Shown here piece after piece: positions 49,170 to 59,619 of a stretch of DNA of 64,000 nt. The notes beneath the pieces are model-generated. The model was given only the letters and a program-made list of their open reading frames with translations, was not told the origin of the DNA and ran no database searches. The stretch covers positions 62,001-126,000 of the forward strand of contig JACGCM010002086.1 of NCBI GenBank assembly GCA_014058105.1, given 5' to 3'. The DNA is from Kingdonia uniflora. Lineage: Eukaryota; Streptophyta; Magnoliopsida; Ranunculales; Circaeasteraceae. The translations under genes were made by a program, and so were the position numbers. How positions within the stretch are numbered: the stretch's first letter is position 1; the number at the start of each line of letters is the position of its first letter.

Positions 49170-49600
49170 GGCAATGAAAATGAGAAACTAAAGGACCTGT
49201 TTGATTGTGCCACGATAATTACGAGCTCACTCTCCAACTTTGAAAGTTTTAGCCTATGCTTGTGCTTGGCTTACTTGATTTAGTCCACCCGGGTGATTGG
49301 TTTACTTGGTTTACAAAATATTGGGTTGATACACTGAGACGTTACATTCCCCTCCCCCCTCTCAGCTTGGAGACATCCTTGTCGGCTTCTTTTTCTTCTT
49401 CGTCTTCTTCTTCTTCTCTTTCCTCTCCTGTTGACTTCAATCTTTTTGAGTCGAATCAGCAGGGGATGAGAATCTTCGTGCTCCTAGCTGGCTTCTACAT
49501 CTGGCAGGTCCTTCCACTTTACTAGGTACTCGTAAACTTCTTCCCTAGTGTCCGGATCAACATAGGTCACTCGGTGGGCAAGAACAATCTCTGGAACTTG
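49170..49600 (-). pseudogene. Ty3/gypsy (chromovirus) 3' fragment: chromodomain, PPT, U3 start
   Basis: The minus strand encodes VPEIVLAHRVTYVDPDTREE, then YEYLVKWKDLPDVEAS followed by a stop where Trp is expected, then EHEDSHPLLIRLKKIEVN and an acidic Glu/Lys tail. YLVKWK...E.S(W)E is the chromodomain signature of chromovirus integrases, which read chromatin marks for insertion. A purine-rich tract follows (49362-49347 on the minus strand), then an LTR start TGTAACGTCTC at 49346. The LTR is truncated after about 175 bp. A sister fragment is at 60677-61063. On the plus strand this coding region appears as a Ser-rich ORF, which is a shadow. Confidence 0.8.
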
Positions 49601-49619
49601 TGTAATGCTTGTGTAATCC

Positions 49620-50116
49620 AACCTTGCAACGCAAAATAGACTTGTTAATGGTGCAATGGGTACAGTTGAGGAAATTGTGTAATCATCTTCTTCAAAACCA
49701 CCAAATCATCTACCACTAGCTGTCATGGTAGACTTTGATAACTATCGTGGTACACCATTTCGTGAAGGTTCAAATATGATTCCTATTCATCCTCAGACTG
49801 TGAACTGGAAAACATCTTCAGGTACTTCGTGTCAACGAACCCAACTACCTTATGTTGGGAAATAACGGTACACAAAAGTCAAGGTCTGACATTGGATCGA
49901 GCTATTGTTGTTAGGGAAAACATGGGATTGACGTTTGTAGCATTATCACGCACGAAAAAATTATGTGATCTAGCTTTTAATCATATGTTCACCTTAGAGA
50001 GACTACAAAAGATTGGCAAGTGCGCGGGGATCGGATTACGACTACTAGAGGAAATCCGTTTAACACTAATGGCTATTCAACAAACATATATATATATTCC
50101 AATCAAAATCTTTTAA
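49620..50116 (+). pseudogene. PIF1-like helicase C-terminal fragment (Helitron RepHel type)
   Basis: The first frame reads NLATQNRLVNGAMGTVEEIV, a stop, then LPLAVMVDFDNYRGTPF and SCQRTQLPYV. After a shift, ITVHKSQGLTLDRAIVV, LTFVALSRTKKLCDLAF and MFTLERLQKIGK follow. These are the last SF1B helicase motifs (the VHKSQG motif and the VALSR motif) of the PIF1-like proteins found in plant Helitrons. The N-terminal helicase and Rep nuclease are absent. It is fused upstream, without a gap, to the chromovirus fragment. A Helitron-type 3' terminus lies about 430 bp downstream. Confidence 0.85.
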
Positions 50117-50522
50117 AATGATTATTTTAACAATTTGGAAGCTTCATAATTTTCTACTTAGAGATTTTGGTTTTTATTTCAGATCATTTAATGTACACTT
50201 TCAAGAGGATCGAAAAGAAGACAATGTATTATGTTTACTGGGTGTTTTATGTTCATAAATTTACTTCGCGCGCATCATTTACTGAATATTTCAATGTCGT
50301 GAGGACCGACTATTGAGACAAGGGTGTAAAATAAGTGTCTCATTTCCCATTTTATCACCCACGAGGACCATATCTCTATGTTATTGCTACGATCATTCTA
50401 TTTCTATTTGTGTGCTACATAGAACATGATAATTATTTTGTAAGAACATAGATTTTTAAAATATAATGAGAAGGCGTTGTTGTAGAAAAACATTGGAATA
50501 CAAAAACTTAGCGGTCGGTCTC

Positions 50523-50543
50523 ACCGGCACCCGGTATACTAGT
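50523..50543 (+). mobile_element. Helitron 3' terminus (hairpin plus CTAG)
   Basis: ACCGG-CAC-CCGGT (50523-50535) forms a perfect 5-bp GC-rich hairpin. Three bases later CTAG (50539-50542) is followed by T. A short palindrome just upstream of CTRR before a T is the hallmark of Helitron 3' ends, and the helicase fragment lies in the expected orientation upstream. The 5' TC end is not found, so the element is 5'-truncated. Confidence 0.75.
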
Positions 50544-50544
50544 T

Positions 50545-51474
50545 AGTTGTTCAATTCACAATTTTACTACAATTCGCCACTTTTGGTACTAAGATATTAA
50601 TATTATCCTAACCTTCTAACATAGTACCATAATCCATATGGTATACCATACAATTTGTTTATTGATCCTAATAAGTAAGAATGCTTGGGGTTAACATTGT
50701 TCCAAAATATATGAGTTATTTTTTAATGAAATATGTTGATATTGATTGTATAAGAAGTTATTTATTTCATATTGGAAGCATGAAGGGTTTTCAAAGTTGG
50801 ACCCGAAACCGATTGAAAACCCGAAATTTAAATGGATCACGGCCTTCTTAGGACGCGAACGCGAGTACCGACTTAAACGGTTCCGGGTCCTGAAGTAGAA
50901 AGAATCGACCTGAACCCGACCCCTAGGTGATGAAAGATATTTGTGGAGAGAAGTTTGCATTTTATGGGAATTCTCGACATTGGACTCTAATTTTGTGATT
51001 CGCGATAGGCAAACAAATTCACAGCAGCCCAATATCAGCTGCAGGCGGGTAAAAAATATTGTTAGCCGCATTAGATCTTGCTGCAACCTGTTGCAGTGCA
51101 CTAGCTTGAACCAATCATTCACAAGACTTTAATCTCCGCAAGCCAGTGCATTTGGAAGGTGGTGCAACAGACCCAAGTTATTTCTCATAATGTATGGACC
51201 TCAGGCAGGGCTATCAAACTTATATGGAGATGCACAATGGTTTCTGTCTGTCTATGTATTACTTGAAGTTAAACTCAATGGTATCTGCTAAGACTATTTC
51301 TCCAGTTTCCCATTTATTTCCATATTTTCACTTAGAAAACTAAATATAATTTTATGCTTTAATGAATATTTTAAGGGCTAACAGTACCGATCAACTTTAC
51401 AGCTTCAAGAGCTATATGATCTCTGGGATCTGATGGATACCCAGGTCAGGAACTTTTTCAACCATGTCACTTGT
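50545..51474. other. No recognisable gene
   Basis: A 143-codon minus-strand ORF (50691-51122) overlaps a degenerate run of ACCCGA(A/C)CC-like repeats on the plus strand. Its composition looks accidental. No family is recognised. Confidence 0.4.
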
Positions 51475-52020
51475 AACACTCACAGCAATCTCATTTTTGA
51501 GTGAAAAAACGGCCGCATGAAGCTTTCGTTAGTGTCATGCAATATCATATTTTCCAATTTATAGCTTCAACCTTTACACAAGCCTAATAGCAATTACCAC
51601 AGGCTTAGCATCCTCACTGTTTTAACTTTTAAAGGTACCAATAGGACCGAAACTAAAGCTGCCTTTAATATCGCAAACTTAACTTCTAACCCCAACTGGA
51701 AACTTAGCAGAGTTCCAAAAGAAAAGAACCAGAGTGGCCAAAAGATGTGACACATTTTGAGTAGAAGTGGAAAATTCCTATCCTTTATGTGGTCTAGCCT
51801 TCTAAACACCATTGCCCCCGCCTTGTTGTAAGAACTTTGTCACGATCTTCAACACGGCTGAAACTAAAATCAAAACATAAATGGTTTAATACAAAAGCAG
51901 AAATAAGAGAACTAGCTGCTTTAAAAGGATCATGACAATAACAAGCAATTTACAAGTACAGTTCCCATTGTGGCCATCCTTGCACGTACTACTTTTCGTG
52001 AAAAATACTACTGCTCGTGA
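51475..52020. repeat. 546-bp recent direct duplication, copy 1
   Basis: Identical in length to 55443-55988 and differing at about five to six positions by eye. The partner lies inside intron 2 of the carrier gene. Both contain the same 72-codon minus ORF, which has no recognisable motif. Confidence 0.95.
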
Positions 52021-52195
52021 AAAATCTTAGTAGATATATGTACCCTAGCTTGCAAATGCTTCTTTCTGTGAAGACTGAAGGGAGGTTGAAAGGCTTGATC
52101 AGCTCAAAGCAAGTGGGCTTTTACTGCAAATATCTGTAAAAAGTTGCCGTCAAATATCTGCAAACAAAGATAAAAGGTTGCAACCTATTAATCTA

Positions 52196-53165
52196 ACATA
52201 TTGTTCACCCCTAGCATCCTCATATACAAAGATGTACAAATTAATGGTCCAGGAGCTAGGGGGCAATATTAGTTCACCATCTATATTACAAAAAACGGCT
52301 AGGAAATCTGCACACTTGTATGCTTCTCTAAAGGGGTATGAATGATGGAAAATCTGTGGATCTTCTTTATACTTTCACGAATGAACTGAAGGAGCGGAAT
52401 GCAGTTTCATGGTGGTTCTGATTTCTTCTCAATATATGATAGTCTGTAGCCAGAATAATGTCCCAAAACTCTTTCTCCAAGCATAGCTCCAACCCTCTTT
52501 TGATAGTTATTAAGAATCCTAGTCTGAGTCCAATTTCTGTGATCTTTCTTTTTTCAATGTCTTAAACTCGGTTTTGTTTTTGAGACTAGGATTCTTGATT
52601 GATTTTCTTTCTGATGCTGCGTTTATGGGCGGGGCAGCAATTACACTTGACCTTTTCCCTGGGTATAAAGAAATATTCAAAGAAGAATGTCATTATATGT
52701 GTGCTCAATATGAATTTCACCTCATCTTGGCGTAAGCAATGCCTAGTTTGAATTTTCAGTTGACATCTTACTCTGTCAAATATAATATACATTAAATGAC
52801 TTCTTAACCGTGTTTTTCTTATGTCATGTACGATTTAGTACTAGGACTAATAGGAGACTCTCTTCAAACTTTCAACATCTACTCAATGCAATGAACTCCT
52901 TGTAATAGTGGACTTGGGAAATAAGAAGCCAACCTTAAAGTAATATAATCCTATCATGAAACTAATTAAAATTAATCTTAAAATAGCTAATAGCCAGCTT
53001 CTAAAATCCCTAAAATATTTTTAATTGCATATTCTTTAATTTGGGAGGTTTCTTAACCCTTACTTGCATTAAAAAACAATAATTATGTTTTGAAGTTTGG
53101 CAATGTGATATTTATTGTCTATTATTTCTATCATGAGAAGGCAAAAAGTGCATACTTGGAATGGC
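52196..53165. repeat. Segmental duplication, copy 2, with empty LTR site
   Basis: Collinear with 16327-17520. At 52196-52214 it also matches the 19 bp upstream of the solo LTR (ACATATTGTTCACCCCTAG), so it preserves the uninterrupted target site. A frame-broken copy of the LINE RNase H fragment lies at 52216-52510 on the minus strand. Confidence 0.9.
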
Positions 53166-53365
53166 TACATGCATGCATTAAATGAGGAGGCTTTACCAAA
53201 TTTCTTGTTTCAAGTCTGTGTATCCAGTTTTATGTTTATGTAAATGTTACTTTTATCCCCTGAAAAGAAATGCCAAGATTTTTCTTCTTCTGCCTTTTCA
53301 AATAAATGCTACATTTGCGTAAAAAATAATAATAATAATAATAAACGCTACTATAAAAATATCAA

Positions 53366-53430
53366 TAAGCTCGAAGGGTATGAGCGCTCGTATAGAGAAG
53401 TTGACGGTTCGAATCCATCTTGATCCACTA
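53366..53430 (+). other. tRNA-derived SINE-like or tRNA pseudogene sequence
   Basis: AAGCTCGAAGGGTATGAGCG resembles an A box and D-arm, and GGTTCGAATCC (53406-53416) is a perfect B-box/T-loop sequence. The T-stem has one mismatch and no acceptor stem or anticodon arm is convincing. An (AAT)n run lies just upstream (53326-53343). Confidence 0.45.
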
Positions 53431-53929
53431 AAGGTTTGATAACAATTTGTTATGCAGAATTAAGATTTGTTTTCCCTTTTGTTCCTTCTAGTTTATCTCC
53501 ATCACACACCAAAATGGTGTCATTGATCGGACACTTAGAAGAAATCCATGATTTGTGTAAACAAGTGAATGCAATTCATAACCATTGTCCATTGGAGTTT
53601 GCCATGGTTTTGTATATGGTATCATCAGATACTTGAGAGAATCCCCTAATCCATGGCGGATTGACACAAGATAAAATTGTATGAGCTCGTACTGCAATAT
53701 GGCAAAACTCTATCCACGTTTCCGTTGAAATTCACTGAGAGACAAAGTTCAGTGTAAACTCTCTTCAAATTTAACTACATGAAGATTTAAGTGACTCATT
53801 CTTTGTGATCATGCTGTCAAAATCTAAGAAATTCATCCTCTTAAACCCACATCTGATCATGATCATGATCATGAAAAATACAATATTTCACCGGACTATC
53901 AATCCAAATGGTAGTTCAAAATCTTCTGG

Positions 53930-54380
53930 AACTTCTTCATAGTCTCAAGGCCGAGACAGAGTATACCATGCGCACAAAATATCACAGTATTTCGCAATGC
54001 AAACGGTTTGTCCTACTTTTCTTACCAATCTTTTCGCGCTCATCTAGCAGCTGATTTATGGGTACTTTGTCTACCTCTTTTCGCGTCAAATCGTTTGCAT
54101 CTATGACCAAAAATATGTCAAACAACCAATCTAACTCAGAAGCTTTTCCACTACACCCCAAAACAACACCTAAATAAATACTCTTGTCTCGTGTTTATTT
54201 ATTTCATCGGAATCGCCGGTAGAGAGGTGTTACTAGATATGTCATATTTTCTTAGAGAAATTATTATAGCCCTTGTTGTGTTGAGGCCTGAGAGGGGACT
54301 GCTGGAACCAAAAATGCCTAGGAGTTGGTTGGAGTATGAGCTGATATTTTGAACCTTGTGCAAAAGAAAAAGAACCTCAA
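53930..54380 (+). repeat. Carrier-upstream block adjacent to the intact gene
   Basis: Closely matches the reverse complement of 18570-19090 and lies directly upstream of the intact carrier gene, as its copy does upstream of copy D. It may hold promoter elements, but no clear TATA box is seen near 54450. Confidence 0.7.
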
Positions 54381-54497
54381 AAATGATCAGGACAGTGTAA
54401 AAGCTAAACCTCTCTGGTGAATGGTGAAGAAAAGCATTTACTTAGAGAAATCTCAAACAAGTTCCAAGCCCTAGTTTTCTTGGTGAGTCGAGTCGAC

Positions 54498-57400
54498 ATG
54501 GTTTATCCACTATATGCATTCCATACAATGCTCTCCTCTCCTGAGGTATAGTGTTTTTACAATGCATTCTATACATTTGGGTGTTTCTATAGTAGGATAT
54601 CTGCTTTGATGGACTTGGGTTAACCTGGTAGAACAAACTAAATCTTACAGAGGTTTTCAAAATCAGGTTTTTTAGGTGTGTGATGGGCTAAATAGTAGTT
54701 GGAATACGGGTATGAACTTCCCCTATAGTAGTTGGGATGTTTATTTCCTAATACTACTGCTTAAATTGTATTCTTTAATCATACCAGTGAGAAGATTTTT
54801 TGTTTTGTTTTGTTGGTATTCTAGATGAAGAAATTGGCGGAAGAATCTACAAAGGGGACGGGTAACATAGTGGCGGGAGGTACTACATGCATGATCGTGA
54901 AGACCGTAACCGCACCGATCGAATTGGTAAAGCTTGTTTTACAAAATCAACCCGAGAACATCAAGACCGGGCGAATCTCTATCCCCTATAAGGGACCGCT
55001 CGACTGCTTTTGGAGGACCGTTTCTGAGAGGGGAGTTCGGGGTCTTTGGGCGGGCAACTTGCTCAACGTCGTGAGATGTCCTCCTACCCACGTAACAATT
55101 TCAAACCTTCGCTTATAGTTATGAAAGTAAACATAATGCTTACCCATTTGGTTTTTAGTTTATTATTCGAATAACTCAAGTTTTTTTTATTGATTTAATC
55201 TTATATTCTTGTCTGACATCGAATTTCTACCGATATAATTAGACACTGTCTTTCGATTGGAGTTAGTAGTAATATACTGTTGGTGGTGGATTCTCACAGG
55301 ATATTTTGGTAGTGCCGTAGTTGTAGTTGTAGTGCTTGAAATGAAAATCAAGCGAATCTTGGACCTCCTACCGCATAGAAGGAAAAGATGATGCTCTATG
55401 TTAAACTAAGGTCATATGGTATGATGTTTTCTTTTTGAAAAAAACACTCACAGCAATCTCGTTTTTGAGTGAAAAAACGGCCGCATGAAGCTTTCGTTAG
55501 TGTCATGCAATATCATATTTTCCAATTTATAGCTTCAACCTTTACACAAGCCTAATAGCAATTACCACAGGCTTAGCATCCTCACTGTTTTAACTTTTAA
55601 AGGTACCAATAGGACCGAAACTAAAACTGCCTTTAATATCGCAAACTTAACTTCTAACCCCAACTGGAAACTTAGCAGAGTTCCAAAAGAAAAGAACCAG
55701 AGTGGCCAAAAGATGTGATACATTTTGAGTAGAAGTGGAAAATTCCTATCCTTTATGTGGTCTAGCCTTCTAAACACCATTGCGCCCGCCTTGTTGAAAG
55801 AACTTTGTCACGATCTTCAACACGGCTGAAACTAAAATCAAAACATAAATGGTTTAATACAAAAGCAGAAATAAGAGAACTAGCTGCTTTAAAAGGATCA
55901 TGACAATAACAAGCAATTTACAAGTACAGTTCCCATTGTGGCCATCCTTGCACGTACTACTTTTCGTGAAAAATACTACTGCTCGTGATATTTCTCTTTC
56001 CGTGTTATTATTAGCATTGATGGCCAATGTGTATGTCTCAATGAAGACCTTTCTCTTTTGCTTCTCATAAGTATCATGACACCCTACTTCTTCTGTTCTT
56101 CATAGAACTTGCAGTAAATGACTTCTCGTTCTAGCAGTTGAACTCTAAAAATCAAAGTTAAATTGGATTGTTTGTGGAAACAAAATTGAAAGAAATTGGT
56201 TGGATTTTAAGTTTTAATACCACCTCTTGAGATATGCATAGGAGACAATCTTTTGCGTATTTATGTAGACATTATAATAGCAGGAAATTATTTCATTAAT
56301 GAAAGTTGTAAATGATTTTTCTCATTTATAAAAAAAAGTACTCAGAACGTAATGTTTTCTATTTTTCTTAATTATGATCTCATTTGTGGTCTTGAACAGG
56401 TTATAAATCATGCTGTTGATGCACTACTTAGGGATTGGTTGAGGTGGGACCGGCAAATTGATGGGTATTGGAAATATATGATCGGTAATGTTGTGTCCGG
56501 TGGGACTGCGGCCTCCTCCTCCCTCCTTTTTCTCTACCCTTTGGAGTACCATAGGGTGCGTCTAGCCAATGATGTCTCTTCCAATTTCAAAGGGGTATTT
56601 GATCTCTTTGGGAGAACAAGCAAATCAGACAGTATTCACGGATTTTATAGAGGAGTTGGGGTTTCTTGCTCGGGAATATTTTTATACCGATTCATCTATT
56701 TTAACGTTCTTGACTTTCTCAAGCCGGTTATTTTAAGCGGCAATGCGAAGGTTAGTAGTACTTATAATCTTTTCGCATTCATATATATTAGATTCTGGTT
56801 CTCATCTTGTAATAAAGACTTTCTCAACCCCTCTTGTTTGCAAAATAGCCATCCTCTTAGTCATTGTCCTTGTAGACACTGCCTTCCAATCTGCTCCCAC
56901 TTGTGTTTCCTAATTCAACATCTGCACCAACATGGTCGTTACCACCGCCACTACTCGGAGTGCTAAAATCTCCACCATAACCTCCATCTATGCTCCTGTC
57001 AGACCATCACCCCCATAGCTACCACCTCCAACATAACCACCGCCCTACCTCAAAGCTGCCGCCACAAAAATCACACCTCCAGCTAGCCTTTTCCGGCGCA
57101 TAGTTACCCTTACCATACATTCTTGGAGTTCATGCATGGGAAAAAACCCTTGAGGGTAATACAAAGAAAGAGATAGGATAGGGCATTGTAATGCATGCCT
57201 TGCATTTCTCTTCTTTTGACAATTTGGACATAAGATGTAGAGTTTTTAATATCTGGAGACAATACAAAGGTCCTAGGTTCTCCATGCTAAGCAAAAAAAG
57301 GAAGGTTAATTCCTTCTCATCCTTTGCCGTAATGGCACCAAGGGGATCTTTAGTAAAAGTGAAAATGATAAATCCAAAGCTTCTGGATCTACCTGTCTCT

Positions 57401-58923
57401 CTTCCATGATAATTTTTGTTGCATGATATAATTATAATCAGCAATAAATAAAATTGCACTTAGCAAATACATGCCATCTAACTAATATTACAATATATTG
57501 TTATAGCTAAATCAAAAATCCCCTTATTGTTTACTTTTATTAGATAGCAGACTATAAAAGCAATCTATTATTAAGACAAAAATTAGATGGTTAAAACTGA
57601 TTGTAAAGAAGTTCTTCTATGTCACTGCGTCATATTTATAAAACAGAAGCTAAAATTGCGATGGAACTTAAACATCAACTGAACAAACCCCTCTTTAGTA
57701 ACTAAAGTCCCACCAGTATGAGCAATTCAGATTCTACTGCTGATTGAGAAAGTAGAAGCTGCTTGCCCGCTTCTGCAGATTCAACAGCTTCTTCTTTACC
57801 TCATGTGGGAACAAGTCGAAGTTGGTGATCAAGAACAGCAAAGCCCAGACCAAAATTTTTTGGGATATTATTCCAGCTTGCATCCACCATTACCATCAGA
57901 GCGAAGTGCCCAAAAATGCATATTCTTTTTATTCATTATCAAAAAACAAAAAATCACAAACTGATGCATGTCTGCCATCGTTTTTTCTCTCTTGGGAGGG
58001 AACCAAAAGAACCTTTAGGGGCCATTTTCTAACCCTTCATATACACTAGTAGTAGTTCTCAAAAGTGCAGCTTGTGTCCGAACCTCCGAGGGACAGACAC
58101 GAAGAGCACATGCTGGCATCATAACCCCACTCTTAATGTACACTACCCCACTCCTAAGCCGATGGGTTAGTGCACTAGTAACTAACCTTGGCAATGCCAG
58201 AGAATGGAAAGGCTGCAAACCCGTATGTGAAAACCATAGATCAGTCTAGTAGTTTGACCTCGCCAATAGGGTAAAACTACCCGAATGCAACTAACTGCTT
58301 GCCAAGTTTCATTATAAGCACAATTTATTGGTATGACACTCTAAGCCCGGCAAATTTGAACCTAGGGCATGCATGCATGCTTTCTTAAATGGCTTGAAGG
58401 ATCCAAATGTGGAAAATTTTAGATTCATGTAATTAGGAGCAGCTCATTTGCTATTCTCTTGGTTGTCTTGTTTTTATTCTCCTAATAATTCTATTTGTTC
58501 TTTAATAAAAGCTTCTCTTTACTGAGCAAAGAAGAAATATTTTAAGCCTTGAACCTTACGAATGCATAAACCATGTTTTTGTGTTTTCTATTGCAGGAAG
58601 GCGACGCTTATAGGAGATTTCTTTTAGCTTGGGGTGCTACGGTGGCGGGTACGCACGTAGCATATCCATTTGATATGGTGAGGCATCGGATGATGATGAC
58701 CTCACTCGAGGATACGAAGTACACCAGTGCTGTCAATGCTTTCCATTCTATATGGGAAAAAGAAGGATTCAAGTCTTTCTATAGAGGATTCGGGGTAAAT
58801 GTACTTCACCTGGTAGCCGGGGCAGGAGTTCTACTTCAGTTGGAGTATGCACAAATGAAATTATTTGGAAAGAAATACGGAGAGGAGGATGCGCAGCGGC
58901 GAGAAGCAAGAAGAACGGGTTAA
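54498..58923 (+). CDS. Divergent mitochondrial ADP/ATP-carrier-like protein, four exons
   Basis: Proposed exons are 54498-54545, 54825-55091, 56400-56750 and 58597-58923; all introns are GT-AG and phase 0, giving 330 codons. Carrier family members exchange solutes across the mitochondrial inner membrane; AACs swap ADP for ATP. Three repeats are present with PIELVK (repeat 1), PLEYHR (repeat 2) and PFDMVR (repeat 3), each fitting Px[DE]xx[KR], plus ENIKTGRISIPYKG and FYRG motifs. The AAC hallmark RRRMMM reads RHRMMM. The repeat-3 arginine that contacts nucleotide in known AACs (N-I-L-R) is His here, and repeat 1 ends WAG instead of W[KR]G. Transport of adenine nucleotides is therefore uncertain. 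Exon 1 (MVYPLYAFHTMLSSPE) is supported by a conserved copy at 18271-18224; otherwise translation could start at ATG 54825 (314 codons). Intron 2 carries the 546-bp repeat and intron 3 the antisense GR-RBP fragment. Expression is unproven. Confidence 0.72.
55443..55988. repeat. 546-bp recent direct duplication, copy 2 (in carrier intron 2)
   Basis: Near-identical to 51475-52020. Neither edge shows terminal inverted repeats or a target duplication. Both ends are abrupt, which suggests duplicative transfer rather than classical transposition. Confidence 0.95.
56824..57459 (-). pseudogene. Glycine-rich RNA-binding protein fragment, antisense in carrier intron 3
   Basis: On the minus strand an open stretch from about 57440 reads GRETGRSRSFGFIIFTFTKD and LGAITAKDEKEL: the second half of an RRM with an RNP1 (RSFGFIIF). 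After intron-like sequence comes the Gly-rich C-terminal exon ending DND, TAA, EDGYFANKRG. It is homologous to 13072-13725 and shares the same TAA and overall layout. The splice acceptor that reads TATGCAG there is CATGCATG here, so the site is lost. It cannot make protein but could give antisense transcripts to the carrier pre-mRNA. Confidence 0.78.
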
Positions 58924-58929
58924 TTTATT

Positions 58930-59400
58930 ATGGAGGTGTTTGAAGTATGTTAAATGCTGTCTTTTAGATATCTTGGATGGTATTTTGTTATATGTAGATG
59001 AGCTTTGTCCTTGCATGGTTCAACCAAGTGATTTTGCCCATATGAGACTCTTCTGTAGATGAGCTTGCTGTATTATTGCAGTTTTTCTGAATGAATGGTT
59101 CACCTGTTTTTCCACTTAAGTTTATGATTTTAGTTGCTTCTTGACTCAATTATCAAACTTTGTTCCTTCAACTGCATAACTGATTTCCACAGCTCTTCTT
59201 CAGTTCTCTCCCTGTTTGAACAACATGCCAATTACCAAGAGTTGCAACTTTTAGAGAAGGCTATCACTCTGATTCATCTATATATAAATCTTTCCCGAGC
59301 TTTAGGGAAATTGGGATCATTGAGGGATTTGGGAATGAATTCAGTGTCAAATTTTAGGGGAAAATAGTGGTATTCTATTTCCCTTGGATTTACATTTTGA
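58930..59400. other. Carrier 3' flank; no further gene
   Basis: Follows the carrier stop at 58921-58923. Open stretches are short and unassigned. From about 59440 the sequence belongs to the 3' side of the minus-strand gene. Confidence 0.4.
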
Positions 59401-59619
59401 GCTTATGTTTCATCTTTAATAACCAGTACATCAAATATACCAATCTGAATTAAAAGGAGTAAATTTAGTGCAACAAGGGCAAATTTTTGGCCAAAAGGTA
59501 ACATTAATAAACAACGCCGGATAAAAAAAAACTGCAATTCTTGAAAAACTGCCCAATAATACATTCCAACAACAAAGGGCTGGTAGCAGTTCTCTTCCTC
59601 TCAAAAGTGTGACATATGC

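Noticed and set aside
49256..49525. Ser-rich ORF (and its near copy at 60763-61041)
   Set aside because: It is the antisense of the gypsy chromodomain and Glu-rich tail. The Ser run is only the complement of GAA/GAG codons, and the minus strand has the recognisable domain.
50691..51122. 143-codon minus ORF
   Set aside because: Runs across degenerate repeats, has no recognisable domain and no neighbouring exon signals. Likely chance.
51594..51812. 72-codon minus ORF, repeated at 55562-55780
   Set aside because: Conservation is explained by the near-identical 546-bp duplication. No motif, and the composition is not protein-like.
53436..53650. Possible Ty1/copia primer-binding site (TGGTATCATCAGA) with short ORF
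   Set aside because: It departs from the usual TGGTATCAGAGC, has no LTR end before it, and the ORF matches no gag or pol domain.
56751..56966. Read-through extension of carrier exon 3
   Set aside because: A GT donor directly follows AAG at 56750, carrier homology ends there, and the extension is the antisense of a GR-RBP tail.
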